Below, piece by piece: positions 1 to 7,239 of a stretch of 24,467 bases of DNA. A program made the position numbers and the translations under genes. The stretch's first letter is position 1, and each line of letters begins with the position of its first letter. This DNA is from Pyronema omphalodes (lineage: Eukaryota > Ascomycota > Pezizomycetes > Pezizales > Pyronemataceae): assembly GCA_024516155.1 (NCBI GenBank), contig JAJJXM010000172.1, positions 1 through 24,467 on the forward strand, written 5' to 3'. Under the pieces are notes generated by a model. It worked only from the letters and a program-made list of their open reading frames with translations. It had not been told where the DNA came from and ran no database searches.

Positions 1-2540
1 TTCTCATCGAGGGCCAGTAATAATTCCTGGCGAGGAGTTCGAAAGTCTTCGCACGGCCCGGGTGTCCCATAGTGGGGGGGTCGTGGTGATCTTGCAGTAG
101 TTTCAATCGTAGTTTATCCAGCGCGGGGACATAGAGGCAATCTCGGTAGTACAATCTGTTTTCCAACACGGAGCAATCGGCGAGCGATATGTCCTTACAG
201 ATTTGTGTGCCATCTTCCAGCATTCCCAACACTCGGTTGGGGAATGAATCTGTCTTGTAGCCCTCTGTGAACAGGAGGTCTACTTCGGAAGGTGCGAGTT
301 TCATGGGCGGGATCATGCATAGCTGAAAGTTCTGTGGCTTCAGAACAGCTTGCTGGTTCGCCAGTATGCGTTCGTCTCCCTCTTCCGGGAGGTCGGCGGC
401 TCTTCTTGTCAGGGCGTCCGGTTTTCCTCCCAACGTTCCCGGTCGATAGGTGATCACAAAGTTAAACCGAGACAGGAACTCGGACCAGCGTGCTTGTCGT
501 CTGTTCAGCAGCTTTGTCGTCATAAAGTATTCGAGATTTTTGTGATCCGTCAATACTTTTATAGGGAAGGCGGAGCCCTCTAAGTGGGGACGCCATTCCT
601 CGAAACAACGAACTATCGCCAGTAGTTCTTTGTCGTAGATTTCGTAGTTACATTCTGCCGGGGAATGCTTCTTGGAATAAAATGCGACGGGGTGTAACAC
701 GTTATCGTCATCGTATTGTGATAAGACTCCGGCAGACACATAGTCAGATGCGTCTGTTTCTACTACAATCGGTTTCTCGTAGTCGAAGTGCTTGAGAATA
801 GGTGCTGATGTAAATGCGTCCTTCAGTCGGTCGAAGGCGCTCTGCTGATCTTTACCCCAGACAAAGGGGATTGCTTTACCATCTTTCTTTTTGGTCAGAG
901 CCGTCAGCGGGGAGACCACTTTTGAGTAGTCTTTGATAAATCTTCGGTAGAAATTCGCGAAGCCTAGGAACTCTCGGACATGTTTCAAAGTGGTTGGTTC
1001 CTTCCAATCTCTCACCGTGGCTACTTTGGAATCCATCATGCGCGCGCCGTCGCGGCCGATGTTGTAGCCCAGGTACTGTACTTCCGCCTTAGCAAACTTA
1101 CACTTCTCTGGCTTCAAGTGCAGTTTTTCTTCTTTGAGTCGTTCCAAGATCTTTCGGACGTGTGCGGTGTGATCGGGCTTTGTTTCGGAGAATACGAGGA
1201 TATCGTCCAAGTATGCCGTACCAAACTGGTCTAGGTATGGTCTCAGGACATCATTTATAAATGCCTGGAAATCGGCAGGCGCGTTGGTGAGCCCAAAGGG
1301 CATCACTTTCGATTCAAACAGGCCGTACCGTGTGCGGAAGGCCGTCTTCCATTCTTCGCCCTCTGCCATTCTGATAAGGTTATAAGCGCTGCGGACATCA
1401 AGGGTCGTAAAGTATTGAGCTTTGGAAAGATTCATCATCGTTTCCTGTATCAATGGCAGCGGGTACCGGTTCTTCTCGGTACCTTCATTCAGTCTCCGGT
1501 AGTCGACACACAGGCGTAGGGATCCGTCTGATTTTTTCACGAATAATATCGGCGAGGCGGCTGGTGATTGGGAGCGTTGTATGAATCCTTTCTCCAAATT
1601 CTCATCGAGCCACGTTTTCAGCGTCTGCAACTCGTTGCGTGACAGCGAGTATAGCGGGCCAAAGGGGGGGACGAATCCCTCTTTCAGTGGGATCTTGTGG
1701 TCGTAGGGTCGGTGCGGGGGGAGTTCCTTCGCGTTGACCTCCTTGAATAAATCGAGGGTAGTCATGATACTCTTCGGGGATCATGTCTTTCAGTTCGTCG
1801 TCCGTGAGGGGGGGCTTGTCTTGTAGGGCGACGGTGATCTCGTCCAACGATAGCGAGAACACTGTCAGGCTTTCGTCTTGTACCATTTCTTTGAACTCGG
1901 AGATGGTTAGACTTGAGATCTCTATTGGGGGTTCTTCCGGGGGGTCGGGGACCGAGTCTTCTAACTCCGGTATGGGGTTTGTGTCGGGCTCGTGGACAGC
2001 GGGAGGGGGCCTCGAGTCCAGGACCTCGACACCGGTTGTGCTTACAGGCAACGGGGTGCAGTTCCTTAGGCAGTATTGGGATTCGAAGCTTACAGTGTTG
2101 GAACTGAAGCTTATTGTTAGATCGTGTTTCTTCAACCAGGGGATACCCAACACCACCGGGTAGTGACCCAGCTTGGTGACAAACATGGGAAGGATTTCCG
2201 AGTGACCGTTGATGGTACACTCTACTTGGGCGAGGTGCGTGATCTTTCCTGAGGATATGGGGCGGCCGTCGATAACTTCGACCGTTCGAGCGGTGGATAG
2301 GGGGGTTAGGGGGAGTTTGTGATGGCGGGCGAAATTGCGGTCAACAAAGGCGATACCAGTGGCGACGCAGTCAACGAGCGCTACTGTTTTCACGGAGCGG
2401 TTATTGGAAAACAAGGAACAGGAGAGAACAAGGTGTTTGCATTCTAACTTTCCAGTAAAACTTGCGCCCGATAATAGCAATGTATCAGCAATAATATTCC
2501 CACCAGCGGCAGAGCCATCTTCTTGCAGCTGGTTTATTCT
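1..2540 (-). pseudogene. pol: Element A pol fragment: protease, RT, RNase H, start of integrase; frameshifted
   Basis: Polyprotein of a Ty3/Gypsy element, entered by -1 frameshift from gag. The protease segment lies near 2480-2000. Its active site reads D-C-V-A-T-G (V codon 2364-2366), where a glycine is expected, so the protease is probably dead. A flap-like LGIPWLKKH motif follows. At 1756-1758 the run GGG (plus strand) appears to hold one extra base: removing it joins the protease frame to the RT frame. Below that point the frame looks open to base 1. RT shows VDYRRLN near 1500, LDVRSAY near 1410 and YLDD near 1205-1213. RNase H shows ETDASDY near 745. The integrase zinc finger begins with HH at 83-88 and is cut by the window edge. 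I sampled the RT-integrase part and found one consistent phase, but did not translate every codon. Confidence 0.9.
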
Positions 2541-2546
2541 TTTCCC
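2502..2546 (-). promoter_or_regulatory. -1 ribosomal frameshift signal, gag/pol junction of element A
   Basis: On the minus strand the gag frame ends TCG GGA AAA GAA TAA. The heptamer G GGA AAA (2540-2546) is in the correct phase for a -1 slip. A 6-nt spacer (2534-2539, containing the gag stop) follows, then a 6-bp stem: ACCAGC (2528-2533) with GCTGGT (2502-2507) around a 20-nt loop. Slipping by -1 enters the pol frame, which is open into the protease. The stem is modest, but the layout matches element B exactly in heptamer and spacer. Confidence 0.7.
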
Positions 2547-3425
2547 GACACTTCTTCTTCAGCATCCACTAATTCCACGCTCGCCACTTTAACATTCGTC
2601 TTGGCGGGGCACGACGCAGCCATGTGGCCGAGGCCACCGCAGTAGAGGCAACGTCCTTCTGATAGGCGGGTCGCGCGCTCCTGTGCCGACAGTTTCTGAC
2701 GGGGTCCCTGGGCCGGGGTTTGCTTGCTGGAGGAGGCGGTGGTGGCTTGGGTAGCGGGGGTGGGGCGACTGGTGGCGGGGGGTGGCGGTGGTAGTGGGTT
2801 TAACCTGGCCGCGGTTGGTACGCAGCTTGCGGAGGTTTTCAAGTGCTCTTAATTGGGAGTCCAATTTTTGACACTGTTCGACGAATTCGTGCATCGTGGT
2901 GGTGGGCGGGGCACCAACCAACTTCTCGTGTAGCTCAAGGGACAGGCCGTTACGCAGGGCATCCATGGTGGCGGCTTCGTCCCAGCCTAACTCTGCGACT
3001 AGGCGGGAGAACTCTGCATAGTAGTCCGAAAATTCGCGGTTGTTTTGTCGGAGATTTTGTCGTTTGAAACGAGCCGTTGCGCGCTCGTCCGGGTCTCCGA
3101 AGGTACGCTGTAAAATTTTAATGACGTCCTCGACGTCGTTGAGAGCCCAGCGGTTGCCATTTTCCTTGATATAAGGAAGAATCTGATCCAGGGCGCGTCC
3201 GCGGAGGCGGCCCATGGCGTAAGAAATCCGTTTATGGGGGGTCGGGAAACGTAGTTCATCGCTCACTAACTTGATGCGAAGCAAGGAGACAAAACGGCGG
3301 AGGTCCTCCCTGTTGGACCCGTCGAAGGTTGGCGGATCCGAGATTTTGTCTCCGGTCACGCGGATGCCGGGGGAAGCGAGTAGCGCGTTGATGAGTTCAC
3401 GCTGGCGGGTGAGCTCTTTCTCGTA

Positions 3426-3433
3426 GTAGTGGA
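3426..3433. repeat. Target site duplication of the MITE, left copy
   Basis: GTAGTGGA directly left of the MITE, identical to 4335-4342. Eight bases is the size made by hAT transposases. One copy belongs to the original gag codons. Confidence 0.92.
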
Positions 3434-4334
3434 CAGAGCTCCCCACGGTCCGTCCGGTCCAGTCCTGGCTACGGACCGGACTGGACCACATATCACGGTC
3501 CGGTCCGGTGCTTGGACTGGGACTGGCAGTCATTTTTACACGGTGGACTGGACCGCCTGTGGGTGACCGGAGGTGACCATGAGGTCACACAACATCACTC
3601 GCAGGTGACCATGGGTGACCGTAGGTGACTGCAGTTTTAGTTTTTGAGCGCGCAGAAATTTCAACAGTGATTCTTATTAAATCTTTCTTTACAAGAACTG
3701 ATCACTACGATTTCAGAGCGGACCTAAGTAATCCCAATGAATTGCCAAAGGTTTCATGATTACTTTTGCTAATGTTTCCCCATTTTCCCAAATTTCCTGT
3801 AAAGAACAGGAAAATTGTAAACTATTGAGGTTCATTAGTCTCGCAAACAAAAAAGAAACGGATGCGGTGGATGGGAAAGGACAGTTACTGGCAGGCTTAG
3901 ACGGGAAAAGCTGCACTGCGATGGGAAAGGGGGGGGGGGCGGGGGGGGTGATTATGGCATGATTTATTTGGAAGAATCTTTACATATGGAGTACCAAGAG
4001 AATGATCAGGACTACCCAGTGGTGGAGGCAAACACGCGTCGAGAAAATTTTTTTTCGCACTGGAGGATTCTAGCTCTACCTTTGTTGACCGGCAAGCGGC
4101 CTCTCTGGTGGTCAGCTCGCTGTTAGCGGCGGTTGCTACTCCCGACCCACTAGTGCTTAGGGATAAGCGAGAAACCCGCGGTCCTGCAGTCACCTGCAGT
4201 CCAGTCCAGTCTTTTTGTTTTCGAAACCTGGACCGGACTACATGGTTGCAGTCCTCGAAAACATTGGACTGGACTGGACTACACGATGTAGTCCGGTGCA
4301 GTCCGCAGTCCTGGACGGACCGTGGGGAGCTCTG
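3434..4334. mobile_element. Non-autonomous hAT-like DNA transposon (MITE), 901 bp
   Basis: The ends are perfect 22-bp inverted repeats beginning CAGAGCTCCCCACGG, flanked by the 8-bp duplication GTAGTGGA. CAG-type ends plus 8-bp duplications are the hAT superfamily pattern. About 150 bp inside each end is dense in copies of GGACTGGAC / GTCCAGTCC and GGTCCGGTCC in both orientations, plus a GGTGACC family at 3566-3632. These look like subterminal transposase-binding repeats. The AT-richer middle (about 3640-4100) holds only short ORFs without recognisable domains, and a G-rich run at 3930-3948. No transposase is encoded, so movement would need an enzyme supplied from elsewhere. Confidence 0.87.
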
Positions 4335-4342
4335 GTAGTGGA
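4335..4342. repeat. Target site duplication of the MITE, right copy
   Basis: GTAGTGGA, identical to 3426-3433, directly right of the MITE. Confidence 0.92.
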
Positions 4343-4779
4343 TTTCATTTGTATCGGCTTGTTCCTCCGGGGTTAGGAGGATCTCGGGGTCACGGAGGGG
4401 GGGTCTTGGGATTGGTGCGATTATCGCGGGGGCGGGGGCTGCGGCTGCGGCTGTGGTAGGGGGTGCGGCGGCTCGCGGTGCTGGTTCTGGGCCGTTCGGG
4501 TAGACCTGGACGGAGCCAGTCTGGATCACGACAGGGGGAATGGGGGCAGGGGTGGGAGCTTCCGGAGCGCGAGAGGCGACCGGGCTGGATACCCGAGTGC
4601 TGTTACGGGAGCCGGGGGTTTCCGCGAGGTCGTTTAAGAGATAACCCGTGGGGTGGTCCTGAGCGTCTAAGATGGATTGTGCGAGTTGTTTGGTAAAGGT
4701 GAGCGGTTCATGGCCGTCAGGGAACTGGGTCATGGCGGCGGCGTTCACAATTTGTTGCCAGTGTCCTTCGTCAATAAGT

Positions 4780-5022
4780 TTAATATGCATTCTGGCGGGC
4801 TCTGAGGATTGGCTTGAGTCTGATGGTGCGGCGGATGTGCTCCTGATAAGTGTAGTCCTGGAGTTGCCAGCGGACCACAAGGTAGCAGTTATTTTCTGCT
4901 CGTCGGATGGTTCTTCGCACTGCGCCAGCGAATCTGTCGGGGACCCCAAAGGTTTCGTGTAAGGTGTGCGTTTCAAGAGCTTGTTTTAGTGCGTAGGTCC
5001 AGGCAGAACCGGTGCGGTTCAT
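4780..5022 (-). CDS. Small ORF upstream of element A gag (80 aa), unknown function
   Basis: The first ATG downstream of the 5' LTR and primer site of A opens an 80-codon frame starting MNRTGSAWTY. It is basic, has several RR and IRR clusters, and ends QNAY. Its TAA lies 11 bases inside gag, in the arrangement A-ATG-CAT-ATT-AA, where gag starts in the +1 frame. I do not recognise a domain. It could be a real leader peptide gene coupled to gag translation, a natural gag extension cut off by a 1-nt change, or a chance ORF. The frame is open 24 codons further upstream without an ATG at a better position. Confidence 0.4.
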   Translation of the reverse strand: MNRTGSAWTYALKQALETHTLHETFGVPDRFAGAVRRTIRRAENNCYLVVRWQLQDYTYQEHIRRTIRLKPILRARQNAY

Positions 5023-5046
5023 GCGTGTCGGTTGAATAGTTAATCG

Positions 5047-5055
5047 ATCGAACGT
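5047..5055 (-). promoter_or_regulatory. Self-primer binding site of element A
   Basis: Two bases inside the 5' LTR boundary the transcript sense reads ACGTTCGAT. This is the reverse complement of ATCGAACGT in the LTR of A (12908-12916, transcript sense). There is no TGG start expected of a tRNA-type site. Nine bases is short, but the partner lies where transcription should begin. Confidence 0.65.
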
Positions 5056-5057
5056 AA

Positions 5058-5264
5058 TGTCAGGGACACGAGAACGGACGTTCAAGGGACACACTGAACA
5101 CTACCGGAAAGAGGGACTAGGCAGGTTCCGGAACGGGGAACGGCAGGACAAGGACCAAAGTGCTCGTCAGACGGACGGCACACTAAACAGGGACAGGGAC
5201 AAGGACAAGAGTGACGTAGGACTTAGGAGAAGAAATCTTATATTAGGAGCAAGGAGAAGACACA
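5058..5264 (-). repeat. Element A 5' LTR, downstream part (R/U5)
   Basis: This is the transcript-downstream piece of the split LTR. The plus-strand edge is TGTCAGGG at 5058; the far edge is TGACA at 13228, so the ends form a TGTCA/TGACA inverted repeat. The total LTR length without element B is 530 bp. A minus-strand TATA-like AATATAAG lies at 5237-5244. The last five bases, 5260-5264 (ACACA), are the target duplication of B. Confidence 0.83.
5260..5264. repeat. Target site duplication of element B, left copy
   Basis: ACACA directly before the 5' LTR of B, repeated at 12901-12905. Confidence 0.92.
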
Positions 5265-5382
5265 TGTCACAACGCTCCCGTGACATGCTCCTGGCCTCCG
5301 CCGTCACCACCGCAGGGCTATGGGTGATCGTCATCACCCTAGCAACCTGTTACGCTGTCATGAAGTAAAGGGATAGGGTTAG

Positions 5383-5405
5383 GGCAAGGGGCTGGGCCCC
5401 TTGCC
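5383..5405. repeat. Perfect 10-bp hairpin in the B LTR
   Basis: GGCAAGGGGC, loop TGG, GCCCCTTGCC. The copy in the 3' LTR (12230-12252) lies 14 bases after the ORF3 stop, so in the full-length RNA it would sit just behind the last coding region. A short TAGGGTTAGGG precedes it. Confidence 0.75.
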
Positions 5406-5458
5406 GAGGATTTTCATATGTTCGGAGTTATTTCTTATTTGGATTTCTTTTAGGTATT

Positions 5459-5753
5459 ACGGCGGCTAGGAAATTGTTGGAATCTTTTACTTCTCTCTTT
5501 TGGTATGTACTCTTTCTTTACTATTTGGAATCACGGCGGTTAGCCAGGAAGTTATCTCTTTCGGTATGTACTCTTTCTTTGCTATTTGGAATCACGGCGG
5601 TTAGCCGGTAGTTATCTCTTTTGGTATGTACTCTTTCCTTGTTATTATTATTTGGAATTATGGCGGTTAGTTATCTTGCTTTCTTATTTGGAATTACGGC
5701 GGTTGGCAAATGTTGGGGAATGTTGGTCATGTATGTAGTATCACGGCGGTTAG
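5459..5753. repeat. Array of six ACGGCGGTTAG-like motifs in B U3
   Basis: Copies start at 5459, 5533, 5594, 5660, 5696 and 5743. Most sit in the context TTTGGAATCACGGCGGTTAG, and the early ones lie in ~60-bp units that also share GGTATGTACTCTTTC. The array lies upstream of the TATA box and is duplicated in the 3' LTR at +6847. It is a likely enhancer or transcription-factor array; the factor is unknown. Confidence 0.75.
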
Positions 5754-5786
5754 CATTGGAAGCAGTCTCCGCAGGCGGAGAATGCT

Positions 5787-5818
5787 GAGTCACGAGTCAT
5801 GAAGGAACAAGTATAAGA
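5787..5818 (+). promoter_or_regulatory. Element B core promoter: TGAGTCA motifs and TATA box
   Basis: TGAGTCA (5787-5793) and CGAGTCA (5794-5800), resembling Gcn4/AP-1 bZIP sites, are followed by TATAAG at 5813-5818. The inferred RNA start near 5849 lies 36 bases downstream. Confidence 0.6.
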
Positions 5819-5848
5819 GGAGGAAATTTGTATGTAGTTTATTTCTTC

Positions 5849-5858
5849 ACGCAATCAA
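5849..5858 (+). promoter_or_regulatory. Inferred RNA 5' end and self-primer of element B
   Basis: ACGCAATCAA is the exact reverse complement of the bases just inside the 5' LTR (6055-6064). It lies 36 bases after the TATA box, where transcription is expected to start. In Tf1-type elements the first 11 bases of the RNA fold back to prime reverse transcription. Confidence 0.7.
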
Positions 5859-6054
5859 GTTTCTATTTACCACAATCCTATCTACAAAAGTTCCCTTGTG
5901 ATTTCCCATCTCTCCAAACTCACCTGTGATTTCCCAGCCCACAACCCTTGCCCATTCCCAACTTACCAGCCTTACCTAACCCGCCGCCGCTCTCCTCGCC
6001 GCCGAAACCCCCGCGCTGCCTGTCGTCAGTAACCGTGGATACGGATTCTGATAT

Positions 6055-6064
6055 TTGATTGCGT
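6055..6064 (+). promoter_or_regulatory. Self-primer binding site of element B
   Basis: TTGATTGCGT, one base inside the 5' LTR, pairs perfectly over 10 bases with 5849-5858. There is no tRNA-like TGG start. Confidence 0.72.
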
Positions 6065-6292
6065 CCTGTGTACGACACCCAACGCGGAGCGAGGACCCAG
6101 AAAACCCAGAAGACCCAGAAAACCCAGAAGAAGGCGCACACAGTGGCGTCCTTTCAGCTAAAGGAGCTCGGAGAACATATCGAACAAGAACCGACCGGAT
6201 CGGCAAGCCCAGTGACCCCCGAACAACCATCCAGACCACAGACCCCCGAATCACCCGAACTCCCCCATACCTCTACCGACGACCCTGCGGAA
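6065..6292 (+). other. Element B leader, with a 9-nt tandem repeat
   Basis: This is the untranslated leader between primer site and the gag ATG. Four copies of ACCCAGAA(A/G) run from 6095 to 6130. The gag frame is open from 6059 (TGA just upstream at 6056-6058) but holds no ATG before 6293. Its Pro/Ser/Thr-rich reading could be a non-AUG-initiated extension, or merely chance. Confidence 0.55.
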
Positions 6293-7201
6293 ATGGCGAC
6301 CCCGGCAGGATTGGGACTTGTCACTCCGGTCACGATGACCCAGGAGCAGTTGAACCAGATCCTCATTCAACTCCATCGCCCCACGACAACCAGTAACCCC
6401 AAGGTGGAGGACCCGGAGCTGTACTACGGTGAACGGACCAAGCTGAGGGCATTCCTGACGCAATGCGAACTGAAGTTCAATTGTGAAGGGAATAGATTCG
6501 ACACCGAACAGAAAAAGGTGAACTATGCGAGCTCCCGCTGTAGAGGTAACGCTTGGGCATGGATCGAGCCGTCCATCAAGGAGGGGAAAAGCGTATACAC
6601 GACCTGGGAGACCTTTAAGACTGCTGTCAGTAGGGCTTTCGGGGAAGCCGACTCAAAAGAAGTAGCAAGAAGAAAGTTTAAGATGATCAGGCAGGGCGCG
6701 CGATCCGGCGCTGCATATTGGGCCGAATTTCAAAGGATCAAATCCGATTTAAGCTATAACGACGAGACCTACATCGATCAATTCAGTGATGGACTAAACA
6801 CAGACGTCCAACGACAGTTGGCACTCCTTGACGAACGACCAACGGATCTCACGGAGTTCGCCAACAAGGCCATAGCGTTAGACAACCGACTATTCAACTT
6901 CCGAACCCTGAGGACTCGATATGAACCTCAATTCTATCACCACCCCCATCTTAAGGGGCAGGGACACGACTCTCGACTCTCCGACCCCGAACCAATGGAA
7001 TTAGATTCCACTCGTCGACCGAAACCAAGGGATAGGACGGAGGAGGATAGGCGGAAGCGGAATAACGAATGTTTTAACTGTGGGAAGGTGGGACACTACG
7101 CTGCGAAGTGCCCAAGTAAGAAATTATTCAGAGCAGCGGAAACTACATTGGTAGACGAGGGACTCGGTGAGACGTCGGGAAAAGAGAATCCCCAGGAATA
7201 A
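6293..7201 (+). CDS. gag: Element B Gag (302 aa), capsid plus CCHC nucleocapsid
   Basis: Forms the virus-like particle and binds the element RNA. I chose the first in-frame ATG (6293), giving MATPAGLGLV at the start. The capsid region starts near residue 40 (YYGERTKLRAFLTQCELKF) and continues through WETFKTAVSRAFGEAD and AAYWAEFQRIKSDL, typical of the retrotransposon Gag family. One zinc knuckle, CFNCGKVGHYAAKC, lies near residue 260, preceded by a basic stretch (KPRDRTEEDRRKR). The last 31 bases overlap the pol frame and contain the frameshift signal; most ribosomes should end at the TAA 7199-7201. The frame is intact. Confidence 0.93.
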   Translation: MATPAGLGLVTPVTMTQEQLNQILIQLHRPTTTSNPKVEDPELYYGERTKLRAFLTQCELKFNCEGNRFDTEQKKVNYASSRCRGNAWAWIEPSIKEGKSVYTTWETFKTAVSRAFGEADSKEVARRKFKMIRQGARSGAAYWAEFQRIKSDLSYNDETYIDQFSDGLNTDVQRQLALLDERPTDLTEFANKAIALDNRLFNFRTLRTRYEPQFYHHPHLKGQGHDSRLSDPEPMELDSTRRPKPRDRTEEDRRKRNNECFNCGKVGHYAAKCPSKKLFRAAETTLVDEGLGETSGKENPQE

Positions 7202-7239
7202 AAGGAAAAGGTGGATTCCTGGGGCAACTGTCGCCCACC
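7177..7239 (+). promoter_or_regulatory. -1 frameshift signal with stem and possible pseudoknot, B gag/pol
   Basis: The gag frame reads TCG GGA AAA GAG. G GGA AAA (7177-7183) fits the X XXY YYZ slippery rule in phase. After a 6-nt spacer comes a perfect 10-bp stem: CCCCAGGAAT (7190-7199) with ATTCCTGGGG (7215-7224), loop 15 nt. Loop bases GGTGG (7210-7214) can pair with CCACC (7235-7239), giving an H-type pseudoknot with about 10-nt connecting loops. A -1 slip continues into pol at 7183. The pol frame has a stop at 7168-7170, so the shift must happen between 7171 and 7201. Confidence 0.87.

Larger units (their letters stand above)
2534..4790 (-). pseudogene. gag: Element A gag, split by a MITE and frameshifted
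   Basis: Structural capsid-nucleocapsid protein. I chose ATG at 4788-4790. The N-terminal part is about 150 residues and Pro/Ala-rich. It is interrupted at 4335 by the MITE. Removing the MITE and one 8-bp duplication rejoins codons exactly in phase at 4337/3425. The capsid region (about 3330-2870) has the usual Gag helices, including LRRFVSLLRIKL and FSDYYAEFSRLV. The run of six G at 2777-2782 (plus strand) seems to contain one extra base. Before it the frame leads to a false stop at 2589. After it the next frame carries the CCHC knuckle CLYCGGLGHMAASC and ends at 2534. The repaired length would be about 430 residues, normal for the family. The extra base lies in a homopolymer, so an assembly error is possible. 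Confidence 0.87.
5265..6053 (+). repeat. Element B 5' LTR, 789 bp
   Basis: Begins TGTCACAACG and ends CTGATA, and is repeated at 12112-12900. Predicted layout: U3 about 5265-5848 with promoter motifs, R/U5 5849-6053. The first 104 bases can be read as the tail of ORF3. A palindrome TGTCAC...GTGACA opens the LTR. A 10-bp perfect hairpin lies at 5383-5405 and a 7-bp one (TCTCCGC AG GCGGAGA) at 5767-5782. Confidence 0.95.

Noticed and set aside
3929..3950. G-rich run as a functional quadruplex
   Set aside because: Long G homopolymers can fold so, but nothing else here points to a role, and such runs are prone to sequencing error.
3713..3962. Short ORFs on both strands in the middle of the MITE
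   Set aside because: No domain and low-complexity ends; they look like chance ORFs.
5237..5244. Minus-strand AATATAAG as the promoter of element A
   Set aside because: It lies downstream of the sequence matching the primer site; the motif at 12947-12954 fits the RNA start better. Kept only as a note.
5371..5384. TAGGGTTAGGG as telomeric sequence
   Set aside because: Less than two full units and part of the LTR in both copies.
5459..5753. Repeat array as a CRISPR
   Set aside because: Repeats are short and imperfect, spacing is irregular, and it lies in an LTR of a eukaryotic element.
6059..6292. Upstream extension of B gag from 6059
   Set aside because: No ATG; the repeat-rich leader can be open by chance. 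Not included in the CDS.
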